A DNA stretch of 64,000 nucleotides. It comes from Microbacterium sp. MYb54. GTDB lineage: Bacteria; Actinomycetota; Actinomycetes; Actinomycetales; Microbacteriaceae. Below the pieces are notes generated by a model. The model worked only from the letters and a program-made list of their open reading frames with translations, was not told where the DNA came from and did not search any database. Position 1 is the first letter of the stretch. Each line of letters opens with the position of its first letter. The position numbers and the translations under genes are program-made. The stretch lies in NCBI RefSeq assembly GCF_002979515.1, contig NZ_PCPA01000008.1, positions 1-64,000 of the forward strand, read 5' to 3'. Shown one piece after another: positions 24,054-32,457 of this stretch.

Positions 24054-24440
24054 TTGAACCGCACGATCGCCGAAGCAGCCCTCGACTCGGCAGAGGATGC
24101 GATCATCACCGTGGACACGACGGGCCACATCACCTCCTGGAACCCGGCCGCGCAGACCGTGTTCGGGCATTCCGCCGACGAGGCCATCGGTCAGACGCTG
24201 GCGTTGATCATCCCGGCCGAGCATCGCGCCCGCCACATGGCCGGCTTCCATCACGCGATGGATTCCGGAAACCTGACCCATGAAGGACGCCCCGCTCGGG
24301 TCATCGGCACGAAGGCCGACGGAGCGCACATCGACCTCGAGATGACCTTGGGGGTCATCGACGGCGAGAACGACGCGCCATCGGGCGTGGTCGCAGTGCT
24401 CCGACGGGGTGCCACCGAGCCGATCTCGTTCGTGCCCTGA
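24054..24440 (+). CDS. PAS-domain protein
   Basis: 128-residue stand-alone PAS sensor domain: DSAEDAIITVDTTGHITSWN, PAAQTVFGHSADEAIGQTLA and a C-terminal DGAHIDLEMTLGVIDG strand pair. PAS domains sense redox state, oxygen, light or small ligands, usually through a cofactor. No output domain is attached, so it must act through a partner. The TTG start is supported by an AGGAGG ribosome site at 24042-24047. It is divergent from the stress operon and shares its operator. Confidence 0.83.
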   Translation: MNRTIAEAALDSAEDAIITVDTTGHITSWNPAAQTVFGHSADEAIGQTLALIIPAEHRARHMAGFHHAMDSGNLTHEGRPARVIGTKADGAHIDLEMTLGVIDGENDAPSGVVAVLRRGATEPISFVP

Positions 24441-24481
24441 TGAGCGCTGCGATGCACCCCACACCTCTTCGAGGTTGGGCC

Positions 24482-24507
24482 ACTTTCCAAGGAAAGCATA
24501 TGGTCGA
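24482..24507 (+). promoter_or_regulatory. MarR-type operator, copy 2
   Basis: CTTTCC-AA-GGAAAG followed by CATATGGTCGA lies 61 bp upstream of the marR start. It repeats copy 1 with three differences. The position is that expected of an autoregulatory site. Confidence 0.62.
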
Positions 24508-24567
24508 GATGGGCAACCCGATTCACGCCCATCGCCCCCATCGCCCCCAGCCCACCAGGAGTACCCC

Positions 24568-25020
24568 ATGGAGGACCTGCATCAAATCTTCAATGACCTC
24601 ATCCGCTTCGAGACCGAAGTGTGGGATGCGGTCGAGCGTCGCTTGCGCGCGGACTACCGGCTGCCCTTGAGCTGGTTCGAGCCCATGCAAGTGATCAGAC
24701 GTGTCGAACGCTGTCGAGCATCCGACATCGCGCGCGAGCTCTCGATCACCGAAGGCGGCACGAGCAAGCTCGTCGCCCGCATCGAGGCCGCGGGCTACTG
24801 CGAGCGCGAGACCGCTCCCGACGACCGGAGGGCTTCGTTCATCACGTTGACCGCCGCCGGAGAAAGCGTGCTCCAGGCCGCCTCGCTGAGCTATGCCGAC
24901 GAGTTGGAACTCTGGTTCCGCGGGGCCGTGCCCGACGCCGAGCTGCGTCAGTTCGCCTCGACACTGGCGATGCTCCGGATGCGCCGGCCGACGCGGACCC
25001 AAGAGATCCACGCCCCCTGA
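24568..25020 (+). CDS. MarR family transcriptional regulator
   Basis: 150-residue winged-helix dimer. The DNA-binding core reads RASDIARELSITEGGTSKLV then ARIEAAGYCERETAPDDRRA, the usual MarR recognition helix and wing. A cysteine in GYCER could serve as redox sensor, as in some MarR/DUF24 proteins, but this is speculative. The start at 24568 has an AGGAG ribosome site. The gene lies 80 bp upstream of an alpha/beta hydrolase gene, and a matching operator also controls the divergent reductase operon. It probably represses all three units until an inducer is bound. Confidence 0.87.
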   Translation: MEDLHQIFNDLIRFETEVWDAVERRLRADYRLPLSWFEPMQVIRRVERCRASDIARELSITEGGTSKLVARIEAAGYCERETAPDDRRASFITLTAAGESVLQAASLSYADELELWFRGAVPDAELRQFASTLAMLRMRRPTRTQEIHAP

Positions 25021-25100
25021 CGGCTGCGCCTCCCTCCGAAGACCCTCGAAAGAAAACGGCCGGCCCCACAACGGTCCGGCCCCAACCGCAAGGAGTCAGA

Positions 25101-25799
25101 ATGTCCAAGAAACCGACGATCATCCTGGTACACGGGTTCTGGGGAGGCGCCGCCCACTGGTCGAAGGTCATTGTCGAATTGAAGCGGCGAGGCTACGAGT
25201 CGCTCCAGGCCGTGGAGAACCCGCTGACCTCTCTCGCCGACGATGCGGAGCGGACCCGGAAGATGATCAAGCAGGTCGACGGCCCCGTCCTTCTGGTCGG
25301 TCACTCGTACGGTGGTGCGGTCATCACCGAAGCGGGCGACCTGCCCAACGTCGTCGGGCTGGTCTACGTCGCAGCCTTCGCCCCCGATGCGGGCGAGAAC
25401 CCCGGCCAGATCAGTGCGGAGCATCCGCCTGCAGCGATCGAGAACCTCGCTCCGGACAGCGACGGGTTCCTGTGGGTCGCGCAGGACAAGTTCCAGGAGA
25501 GCTTCTGCCAGGATCTGACGGAAGACGAAGCGCTGGTCATGGCTGTGACCCAGAAGGCTCCGCTCGCGTCGACGTTCGGAGACAACGTCACGGCACCCGC
25601 GTGGAAGACCAAGCCCACCTGGTACCAGGTGTCGACGCAGGATCGCATGATCGACCCTGACAACGAACGGCGCATGGCCGCCCGGATGTCGCCTCGCAAG
25701 ATCGTCGAACTGGATGCCAGCCATGCTTCTCTGGCCTCGCACCCGGGAGCGATCTGCGATCTGATCGACGACGCGACCACGGCACTCGCCGGCGCCTGA
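25101..25799 (+). CDS. Alpha/beta hydrolase
   Basis: 232-residue cytoplasmic esterase-like hydrolase of the family close to plant salicylate/MES-type esterases. It shows the oxyanion motif HGFWGG at residues 11-16, nucleophile S69 in VGHSYGG and catalytic His at about residue 208 in LDASHAS. The cap region is short. An AGGAG ribosome site precedes ATG 25101. It is co-transcribed with marR and ends at a strong terminator, so its substrate may be related to the MarR inducer (ester or lactone); substrate unknown. Confidence 0.88.
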   Translation: MSKKPTIILVHGFWGGAAHWSKVIVELKRRGYESLQAVENPLTSLADDAERTRKMIKQVDGPVLLVGHSYGGAVITEAGDLPNVVGLVYVAAFAPDAGENPGQISAEHPPAAIENLAPDSDGFLWVAQDKFQESFCQDLTEDEALVMAVTQKAPLASTFGDNVTAPAWKTKPTWYQVSTQDRMIDPDNERRMAARMSPRKIVELDASHASLASHPGAICDLIDDATTALAGA

Positions 25800-25808
25800 C
25801 CCGACCGG

Positions 25809-25847
25809 CCGTCGGATGCCGCGGGCCCACGCCGCGGCATCCGACGG
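25809..25847. terminator. Bidirectional terminator
   Basis: A perfect 16-bp stem (25809-25824 with 25832-25847) around a seven-base loop, built on CCGTCGGATGCCGCGG, fills the gap between the convergent hydrolase and acidic-protein genes. The right arm abuts the latter's stop codon. Confidence 0.8.
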
Positions 25848-26387
25848 TCACTTCTCGTCGGAGTCGCTGATCTCGTCGAGCAGGCCTTCGATTGCGTCGA
25901 AGTCGATGCTCTCGGACCCGTCGAGCTCGCGCACCTCGACGCCGTCGACCTCGAGCTCTTCGTTCAGCTGCACGAGGATGCGCGAATCGGGGAACTGCTT
26001 CGGCGCGATGAAGGCGAGCAGCGATGCGTCGGCGAACACGACCACGGACGTTGCCTCGAGGTCATCGCGCAAGTCGATCTGCTCGACGATCGGCTCGTCG
26101 TCCACGGCATCGTCGATGTCGGTGGCCACCTCGTCGAGCACGGTCCGCCACCTCGACTCGCCTACGGAGAGGATGCGCGAGACCGCAGCGATCAAGGCCT
26201 CGTGGTCGACCTCATCGCCATGTTCATCTTCGTCTTCGAGTTCCGGGTCGACATTCACGTTCACCACGGTGCCCGCCGCGTCGATGCTCGCGCGTCCGTA
26301 CACGAGACCGTTCTCGGCGATGGGGTCTTCGAGCAACCCGCTCTCGACGATGCGGGCCAGAAGGGTGTCGAGCGCAGGCGAAGTCAT
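25848..26387 (-). CDS. Acidic protein of unknown function
   Basis: 179-residue soluble protein with a strong excess of Asp and Glu. A central acidic stretch is VDPELEDEDEHGDEVDHEAL and a long helix WRTVLDEVATDIDDAVDDEP follows. The C-terminal half alternates strands (VVVFADASLLAFIAPKQFPD) and ends in an acidic helix. No catalytic motif or known domain recognised. The start at 26387 (MTSPALDTLL) has GGAGG too close to it; ATG 26405, six codons upstream, is the alternative. The gene is followed on the same strand by nothing and preceded by an efflux gene 37 bp away, possibly cotranscribed. Confidence 0.65.
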   Translation of the reverse strand: MTSPALDTLLARIVESGLLEDPIAENGLVYGRASIDAAGTVVNVNVDPELEDEDEHGDEVDHEALIAAVSRILSVGESRWRTVLDEVATDIDDAVDDEPIVEQIDLRDDLEATSVVVFADASLLAFIAPKQFPDSRILVQLNEELEVDGVEVRELDGSESIDFDAIEGLLDEISDSDEK

Positions 26388-26424
26388 ACCTCCAGTCTTT
26401 CGCATCCATCGCGATCGCGGGCGG

Positions 26425-27558
26425 TCATCGTCTGTGAAGAAGAGGGATGAGGAGCACACCGACGGCGGTGAGAGCCGCAGCGACGCACAGCACCCCGGAT
26501 GCGCCGGTGAGGCCGTACGCGAGACCGGCGACGACGGGCCCACCGAACGCCCCGAGATTCAGCGCCGCCGTGGCGTAGGCGCCTCCGAGCACCGGAGCGC
26601 CCGATGCCTGCGCGACGATGCGGGCGATCAGCGCCGAGCCGACGGCGAACGACAGCATCCCGCCGATCGCCGCACCGACGAAGGCCCCCTGCACTGACCC
26701 GAACCCGAGAGCGAAGACAGCCCACGCGGCAGTCGTGGCCACCGTGCCGACGGCGATCCAGGTGCGACCGAAGCGGGCCGCCCACCGACCGGTCACGGTG
26801 ACTCCGAAGAACGCGCCGACCCCGAAGGCCGCGAGCAGCAACGGGGTGAATGTGTCGGCGACCCCGGCATCCGCGCCGATGACGGCGAGGAACGTGAACA
26901 CTCCGAAGGTCGCGGCGTTCACGAGCACCGCGAGCATCACGGCGACGAGCACGGACCGACGACGCAGTTGCGCGAACTCCGCACGCACATCGATCCGCGG
27001 CGAGGGCGGGAGCGCACCGAGCGTCCGATCTCGCAGCAGCGCGACCACGGCGGGGAGGCACAGCAGCACGACAGCCCAGAAGGTGGACCGCCAGCCGAAG
27101 GAGTTCGCCAGCAGGGAGCCGGCCGGCACGCCGACGATCGTGGCCAGTGTCGTCCCCGCGAGCAGGACGGCGACGGCGCGGGTCGTGTATGCCGGAGCCA
27201 CGATGGCCCGCACGGTCGACAGAGCGATCGCGAGGAATCCGGCGTTCGCCAGTGCAGCGACGACCCGACTGAGCAGGAGCATCCAGAACGAAGACACGAC
27301 GGCACCCACGACATGGGCGGCGATGAAGACCAGGAGCAGCAGTACCAGCGTGCGACGCGGAGGCCACCGGCTGGCGAACACGGCCATCATCGGGGCACCG
27401 ACGACCATGCCGATCGCGAAGGCCGAAGTCAGCAGTGCCGCCGTCGCGGGGTCGACGCCCAGATCGGCGGAAAGCGGGAGGAGGAGACCGGCGAGCATGA
27501 ACTCGCTGGTGCCCTGGGCGAAGATCGCCAGAGCGAGGACAGGGATGAGGAAGGGCAT
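26425..27558 (-). CDS. MFS drug efflux transporter, Cmx/CmrA-like
   Basis: 377-residue 12-span major facilitator. The N terminus (MPFLIPVLALAIFAQGTSEF) and the following AFAIGMVVGAPMMAVFASRW closely match chloramphenicol efflux proteins of the Cmx/CmrA group in actinobacteria. The MFS A-motif is present in variant form (ASRWPPRRTLVL). Motif C in span 5 reads GTTLATIVGVPAGSLL, typical of drug:H+ antiporters. Chloramphenicol resistance is possible but not certain, because many chromosomal homologues have other or unknown substrates. Confidence 0.85.
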   Translation of the reverse strand: MPFLIPVLALAIFAQGTSEFMLAGLLLPLSADLGVDPATAALLTSAFAIGMVVGAPMMAVFASRWPPRRTLVLLLLVFIAAHVVGAVVSSFWMLLLSRVVAALANAGFLAIALSTVRAIVAPAYTTRAVAVLLAGTTLATIVGVPAGSLLANSFGWRSTFWAVVLLCLPAVVALLRDRTLGALPPSPRIDVRAEFAQLRRRSVLVAVMLAVLVNAATFGVFTFLAVIGADAGVADTFTPLLLAAFGVGAFFGVTVTGRWAARFGRTWIAVGTVATTAAWAVFALGFGSVQGAFVGAAIGGMLSFAVGSALIARIVAQASGAPVLGGAYATAALNLGAFGGPVVAGLAYGLTGASGVLCVAAALTAVGVLLIPLLHRR

Positions 27559-27744
27559 GAAGCATCCAGACGCGGAGACGCCGCTCGGATCGCAGAGAGC
27601 GATGAACAGCGTGCGAGAAGGGTCGACACAGATGCGGGGAGCGCACGACGTGCACTCGACCCGCGATCTACGGTCTGTCCGACTCAGGGCTCACGATTCC
27701 ACCGTAACCGACGCGACGCCGGCCCCATCACGTTGAAACAGGAT

Positions 27745-27775
27745 GAGGGGGCCGCCCACCCTGGACGGCCCCCTC
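27745..27775 (-). terminator. Terminator of the surface-protein island
   Basis: A perfect 10-bp GC stem (GAGGGGGCCG with its complement) around an 11-base loop lies 22 bp after the stop of the 582-residue secreted protein, with a short U-rich stretch beyond it on the leftward strand. Confidence 0.7.
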
Positions 27776-27797
27776 TGTGATGCCTCACTGCTCGGTG

Positions 27798-29546
27798 CTA
27801 CCGGGCGCTGCCGTAGTACGCGACCCCGGGGAACGCGACCCCGTCGCCGTTGCCGTTCCAGACACCGGTGAAGGTGATCACGACCGTCTGACCGGAGGCC
27901 AGCGGCCCCTTCCAGTCGATGCTGTTGCCGTCGACCGTCGCGTTGCCGCTGGTGGCGGTGACACTGGACGGGTTCCACGAGGAGTCGTCCAGGATGCCGG
28001 CGAGGTTGTACGCGATCTCGCTGTTCGCCGAGTCGACGTTGCCGTTGTTGGCGAACTCCATCCGGTACGTCACCGTCTCGCCCGGCTTCGGGTCGGTCGG
28101 GCTCGAGTTGAACGTGTACTGGAAGAACTCCCGCTTGACGGTGTCAGTGTCGGTGTCGCACGCCTTCGACGCGTTCGTCCCGACGACACAGGCCTCGTTG
28201 GTCAGGGGGCCGGGAGGAGCCGACTGGTTGACCTTGGCGTTGACCTTCAGCGTGACCGACTGCCCAGGAGCAAGGTTGCCCAGGGTGGCGGTCACGTTGC
28301 GACCGGCAGAGGTCACCGTGGTTCCCGCCGGACCGCTGCCGGAGACGAAGTCGAGACCGGCCGGAAGCGGATCGCTGACCACGACGCCCTGCGCCTGACC
28401 ATCGCCGGTGTTCTTCACGATGATGTTGTAGGTCAGAGCCTGACCGAGCGCAACCTCACCGAGGCTGTCGTCCTTGTCGATCGTCAGAATCGGCGTGGTG
28501 GGCTTGTTCACCGTGGTGTCGTCCCAGTCGCACGCCTTGCTCGACGAGGTCGCCACGCAGGCGTTGTTGCGCACGTTGCCGACCGGAGTCGACGTGCCGA
28601 CCGTGGCCTTTACCGTGAGCGTCGCCGAAGCGCCGGGGGCGAGGGAGGCGATGGTGCCCTCGACATGCTGTCCGTTGATCGCGACCTGGCCGGCGGTGCC
28701 GGCCGTGTACGCAGCCGAGATCCCGGTCAGACCGGCGGGCAGATCGTCGCTGATGACCACATTGCTGGCCGCACCGTTTCCGGTGTTCTTCACGACGATG
28801 TCGTAGGAGAGCTGGTCGCCGATGAGCGCCGCATCGCGGTGATCGTTCTTGTCGATCGTCAGGACCGGCTTGGTGGGCGGCTTGGGCTTGTCCACGTCGA
28901 TGTCGATGCTGTGCAGGTCGCTGGGCACCTTGGTCCAGAGGGGGATGATCCCGCCGAACGCGCCCTTGGAGAGCATGGTGACCTGGAACTCGACCTTCGA
29001 GACCGTGCCGTTGACCTGGACGGTGCCGTTCTTCGCACCGAGGTCGTTCGAGGTGATCGTGCTCCCGGTGACGTCGAGATTCCCGCCGACCGAGCTCAGG
29101 CTCACCCCGGGAGTCTTCAGCGTGTACTTCGCGGAGCTGCGGACGATTCCACCGATCGAGTAGACGTCGCCTCCCAGGTTGCCGAGCTTGATCTTCGGGT
29201 TCGTCACCTGCTGGCCGAAGTCGACGACCACGGTGCCGCGGACGCACTCCGTGCCGTTCTTGCAGGGGAAGCCCTCGTTGAGTCCGATGATGTTCAGGCC
29301 GAGCTCGCCGCCGTTGCGGACGGTGGCGAGGTTGACCGCGTCGCCGGAACTCTTGATCTGCATCTTGTCGGTGGCGGTGATGGTGGCTGTGGCACCGTCG
29401 GCAGACGCGGTACGGGTGTCTCCGGTACCGGTCCAGCCGTTGATGTCGACCGCGTTGGCAGCAGGGGCGGCTACAAGGGCACCGACCGCGAGGGCGGCGA
29501 GCGCCCCCGCGGTCAGCGCACCCCTGAGCAGGGATTTCTTCTTCAT
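27798..29546 (-). CDS. Secreted DUF11-repeat protein without anchor
   Basis: 582-residue exported protein. The signal peptide runs MKKKSLLRGALTAGALAALA to PAANAVDI. Residues about 35-270 form a beta-rich N-terminal domain. Two well-kept DUF11-type repeats follow (LTIDKNDHRDAALIGDQLSY and LTIDKDDSLGEVALGQALTY), then a related C-terminal module ending GVAYYGSAR. There is no LAxTG tail or membrane span, so retention at the surface would need a partner. It follows the 217-residue gene by 34 bp, apparently from the same ECF-type promoter. The paired cysteines (NACVATSSSKACDWDD; EACVVGTNASKACDTD) suggest disulfides in each repeat. Confidence 0.82.
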   Translation of the reverse strand: MKKKSLLRGALTAGALAALAVGALVAAPAANAVDINGWTGTGDTRTASADGATATITATDKMQIKSSGDAVNLATVRNGGELGLNIIGLNEGFPCKNGTECVRGTVVVDFGQQVTNPKIKLGNLGGDVYSIGGIVRSSAKYTLKTPGVSLSSVGGNLDVTGSTITSNDLGAKNGTVQVNGTVSKVEFQVTMLSKGAFGGIIPLWTKVPSDLHSIDIDVDKPKPPTKPVLTIDKNDHRDAALIGDQLSYDIVVKNTGNGAASNVVISDDLPAGLTGISAAYTAGTAGQVAINGQHVEGTIASLAPGASATLTVKATVGTSTPVGNVRNNACVATSSSKACDWDDTTVNKPTTPILTIDKDDSLGEVALGQALTYNIIVKNTGDGQAQGVVVSDPLPAGLDFVSGSGPAGTTVTSAGRNVTATLGNLAPGQSVTLKVNAKVNQSAPPGPLTNEACVVGTNASKACDTDTDTVKREFFQYTFNSSPTDPKPGETVTYRMEFANNGNVDSANSEIAYNLAGILDDSSWNPSSVTATSGNATVDGNSIDWKGPLASGQTVVITFTGVWNGNGDGVAFPGVAYYGSAR

Positions 29547-29580
29547 GTGAGCTGTCTTCCTCTCTCGGAGACGATGCCGG

Positions 29581-30234
29581 TCAGCTGACGGTCGACTGGC
29601 GACGACGCAGCACGATCGCACCGGCAGCGCCGGCCGCGAGCACACCGGCGCCGACGAGCCCGATGGCAGGATCGATCAGCGGCACGGCGGGACGCTCGGC
29701 GAACTGGTGGTTGTAGGTGTAGGTGAAGCGGGGATCGTCGGTGAACACGCCGCCGGTGTAGAGCACCTGAGCGCTGTTCTCGATGTGCGGGCCCCAGTAG
29801 TCCTTGGCGACCTGGAAGGTCGCCAGCGGCTTCTCGATCCGGGTACCGCCGTCATGAGTGACGTTGAAGGTCCACACCACGTTGCTGCCGACGAGCACGC
29901 CTCCCGAGTTCGCCGAGACGAAGCTCGTGTGCGCGGGTACGGGAAGGATCACCTTGTACACGCCATCGATCTGCTCGTCGTTGACGAGCTGCACGACAGC
30001 GCCTTCGCTGATCTGCGATTCCGGCGTCACGCCCTGGGCGGCCGTCTGGGTGGCCCGACCGAGGTACCCGCGAACCTGCGGCGGAGTCCCCTCTGTCCCG
30101 GTCGTGGTGGTCGTGGTGGTGTCCGGCGTGACCGGCTGCTCGGCAGCGAAAGCCGCCTGGCCGCCGAGTACCGTTCCTCCCGCGATCAGCAGGCCGATCC
30201 CGGTTGCGCATGCGGACTTGAGGATCTTGTTCAT
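29581..30234 (-). CDS. Secreted protein with C-terminal membrane tail, candidate exosortase substrate
   Basis: 217-residue protein with signal peptide (MNKILKSACATGIGLLIAGG, cleavage near FAAEQ), a Thr-rich linker (TPDTTTTTTTGTEGTPP), a beta-rich domain of about 130 residues and a C-terminal tail VPLIDPAIGLVGAGVLAAG followed by AIVLRRRQ. This tripartite tail (short motif, hydrophobic span, Arg cluster) resembles exosortase/sortase sorting signals but lacks LPxTG. It is the first gene after the exosortase-like gene and has its own ECF-type promoter. A substrate role is inference from this adjacency. Confidence 0.75.
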   Translation of the reverse strand: MNKILKSACATGIGLLIAGGTVLGGQAAFAAEQPVTPDTTTTTTTGTEGTPPQVRGYLGRATQTAAQGVTPESQISEGAVVQLVNDEQIDGVYKVILPVPAHTSFVSANSGGVLVGSNVVWTFNVTHDGGTRIEKPLATFQVAKDYWGPHIENSAQVLYTGGVFTDDPRFTYTYNHQFAERPAVPLIDPAIGLVGAGVLAAGAAGAIVLRRRQSTVS

Positions 30235-30283
30235 CCTGTGCCCCTTTCATCATTGGTGACGGCGAGCAGACTGCTGCGCCGCC

Positions 30284-30313
30284 AACTAGACGGAGGAACC
30301 TGCGTTTGGTTAC
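30284..30313 (-). promoter_or_regulatory. ECF-type promoter P1
   Basis: On the leftward strand GTAACC (30308-30313), 15 bases and CGTCTAGTT (30284-30292) form a -35/-10 pair typical of ECF sigma factors (AAC...CGTC). It lies 50 bp upstream of the 217-residue gene and overlaps the exosortase-like stop codon. Two other copies precede surface-protein genes at 35818 and 39282. Confidence 0.6.
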
Positions 30314-30933
30314 GCCCGCCCGCGACGGGAATAGCGCCGGTTCGGATCCCGCCGGAAAAGGCGCAGGTCGGCGATCACGACGACGAAGACCAGGTAGGCA
30401 GCACTGAATCCGACGATGCTCAGCACCGAGCCGAGCAGCCGATGGGTGAGCTCATACCCCACTTCGAAGCCCAGCGCCTGGGATCCGAGCGCGATCACGC
30501 CCAGTCGCAGCTGGTTGGTGACGAAGATCAACGCCGTGGAGAAGAACAGCGCCTTGCCGACCTGGGCCCAGCCGACGCGGGTCGTGGCGAGGATCACGCC
30601 GCTCAGCGCCAGCACGGGGGCGGTGAGGAACGCGATGGTGCACTCGATCGTCACCATGAACGCGATGGTCCTCCCCGGTTCCACCTCGAGGATGAAGTAG
30701 TTCAGATAGTGACGCACTCCCCCCGGCACGAACGGGGCGAGCCAGTAGCTGGCGACTCCTGCTTCGAGGATGCGGAACCGTTCTTCGAACAGCACGAGCA
30801 ACACGGCCGCGACCACCAGGGCGATCCCGACGGTGATGCGGGCGCCCGCATGGACCGGACCGAAACGAGGGCGGTCGCGCTGTGCCGGCTCGTCGACTGT
30901 CGTCGTCCGGGAGAGGGTGAGTGTCGACATCAT
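30310..30933 (-). CDS. Exosortase/archaeosortase family protein
   Basis: 207-residue integral membrane protein with about six spans. It carries the family's presumed catalytic triad: C98 in VTIECTIAFLTAPVL, R143 in VTNQLRLGVIAL and H164 in ELTHRLLGSVLSI. Exosortases are membrane transpeptidase-like enzymes that process C-terminal sorting tails (PEP-CTERM and relatives) and usually lie next to glycosyltransferases. Here the start overlaps the GT2 gene (ATGA at 30930-30933). A second ATG three bases later is equally possible. It may belong to the actinobacterial exosortase lineage, but the exact subtype cannot be fixed by eye. Confidence 0.8.
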   Translation of the reverse strand: MMSTLTLSRTTTVDEPAQRDRPRFGPVHAGARITVGIALVVAAVLLVLFEERFRILEAGVASYWLAPFVPGGVRHYLNYFILEVEPGRTIAFMVTIECTIAFLTAPVLALSGVILATTRVGWAQVGKALFFSTALIFVTNQLRLGVIALGSQALGFEVGYELTHRLLGSVLSIVGFSAAYLVFVVVIADLRLFRRDPNRRYSRRGRA

Positions 30934-32276
30934 GCATCCTTCGCGATCGGGCCCGCCACGTTGATCTCGCCGTTGCGGCGGGTCTTCGCCCACCCGTTGC
31001 GGCCGCGCAGGATCCGGTAGATGGCGCGGGCGCCCGTCAGGTACACGTAGTAGTCGTAGAGCCACATGCCGAAACCCCAGAGCACCCCTGTCCAGAAACC
31101 GGCCTGCGGCTCGCTGTAACGACGGTAAAGGGGTCCCCAGATGAAGAACGGGCCGATTCCGAACAGCAGGTAGAAGACGGCGAGGAGCAGCACCGAGCTC
31201 AGGGGCAGGGTGACCGCCCCGGAGAGGAGGCCGACGGCGGCTCCGATCACCAGGAGCACGGCCGCGAGGCTCGCGACGACCTGGAACAAGGGCAGCATGA
31301 GGTAGTAGCAGACCTCGAGCACGCCGGCGTTGGTGAGCATCGTCGATCGGGCGATCTCCGGGATGTACCGGATGCACTGCATGTTCCCCTGCGCCCAACG
31401 GGTGCGTTGGACCGTGAACCGACGAAAGTCGTGCAGAGCCTCCTGAGCGACATACGTGTCATGCAGGTGGCGATTCTTGTGCCCGGCGAGAAGCACATGG
31501 ATGCCCAGCTCGTAGTCCTCCAGAAGCGATCCGTGCCAGGGGCGATCCGAACGCGCGGCGATGTCGTCCAAGACGGAGAGTCGCGTGAACTGACCGTTGC
31601 CGCCGAGCCCGACGGTCTGCGTCCAGCCACGAAGCGACTGGACTGCCGCGATCGGTCCACGGAACTCGAGGTCCTGCATCCTGATGAGGAATCGCCCGAA
31701 CGTGTTCCGGGCCCACCCCGCTCCCTCGACAGGGTGCCGGTCATCCCGGTTCTTCATGAACACCGTGACCTGGGCAGCACCCACCTCCGGGTCTCCGAAT
31801 GCGTTCGGCGATGCGGCCTGGCGGAGGATGTTCTCGGCCACCTCACCGTCGGCGTCGACGACGCAGACGACGACGCTCGAGCGATCGGTGTCGTCGGGGA
31901 GGAACGCGTTCAACTCGAAGTACGCGGCGTTGAGCGCATCTCCCTTGCCCGTTCTGGCATCGGGGCGTCTGCGCTGCACGAGGTGCACGTACGGGTCCGC
32001 ATCGGCGGCGGACTGCACGATCGCGGCGGTCCCGTCGTCGCTGTCGTCGTCGATCACCCAGACGTGTGCTTCCGGGACGGTGGTGCGGAGCATCCGGATG
32101 GTTCGTCCGATCACGACCTCCTCATCTCGGCACGGCACGAACATGTGCCATTCGAACGCGTCGACCGGGCCCTCGGGGTCCGGTGTGCGGCGCAGGAACG
32201 GGACCACGATCAGGAACACGTAGACGAGGAACGTCAGCGTGACGAGGAACGATATCGCGTTAGCGGCTGCGATCAC
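30930..32276 (-). CDS. Processive-type family 2 glycosyltransferase
   Basis: 448-residue membrane glycosyltransferase. After one N-terminal span (AISFLVTLTFLVYVFLIVVP) the GT-A domain shows VWVIDDDSDDGT, VCVVDADGEV, LLEDYELG and QRTRWAQGN. These are the D, DxD, (E)D and QxxRW motifs of processive enzymes such as cellulose, chitin or hyaluronan synthases. Three to four spans follow, ending with FWTGVLWGFGMWLYDYYVYL. The GTG start has a GAGG ribosome site and overlaps the small gene before it. With the epimerase gene it could build or transfer a ManNAc/GlcNAc-type glycan onto exported proteins; sugar and acceptor are inferred. Confidence 0.88.
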   Translation of the reverse strand: MIAAANAISFLVTLTFLVYVFLIVVPFLRRTPDPEGPVDAFEWHMFVPCRDEEVVIGRTIRMLRTTVPEAHVWVIDDDSDDGTAAIVQSAADADPYVHLVQRRRPDARTGKGDALNAAYFELNAFLPDDTDRSSVVVCVVDADGEVAENILRQAASPNAFGDPEVGAAQVTVFMKNRDDRHPVEGAGWARNTFGRFLIRMQDLEFRGPIAAVQSLRGWTQTVGLGGNGQFTRLSVLDDIAARSDRPWHGSLLEDYELGIHVLLAGHKNRHLHDTYVAQEALHDFRRFTVQRTRWAQGNMQCIRYIPEIARSTMLTNAGVLEVCYYLMLPLFQVVASLAAVLLVIGAAVGLLSGAVTLPLSSVLLLAVFYLLFGIGPFFIWGPLYRRYSEPQAGFWTGVLWGFGMWLYDYYVYLTGARAIYRILRGRNGWAKTRRNGEINVAGPIAKDA

Positions 32277-32457
32277 GGCGACCTCGGGGGACGGGAGCAG
32301 GGGCTGCCTGACGAAGCAGCCGCCGACGCCAGGTGAGGAAAGCCCCGGCCCCCATCGCGGCTGCGGCGATGATGACCCAGGTGATCATCGAGTCGGGCCC
32401 GGTCATCGCGAGCATGCCGACGACGGCGAGCGGGGTGGAGACCTCGGTGCTGTACAT
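32260..32457 (-). CDS. 65-residue protein with LAMTG sorting-signal-like core
   Basis: Tiny membrane protein: N-terminal MYSTEVSTPLAVVGM, LAMTG at residues 16-20, a span (MITWVIIAAAAMGAGAFLTW) and a basic WRRRLLRQ stop-transfer cluster, then a Pro/Arg-rich tail. That order is exactly a sortase-type tail with almost no cargo, and there is no separate signal peptide. The start overlaps the epimerase stop (ATGA at 32457) and the stop lies 17 bases inside the glycosyltransferase gene, so translation is tightly coupled on both sides, which argues that it is a real gene. Function unknown; an accessory or decoy for the sorting enzyme is possible. Confidence 0.65.
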   Translation of the reverse strand: MYSTEVSTPLAVVGMLAMTGPDSMITWVIIAAAAMGAGAFLTWRRRLLRQAAPAPVPRGRRDRSR

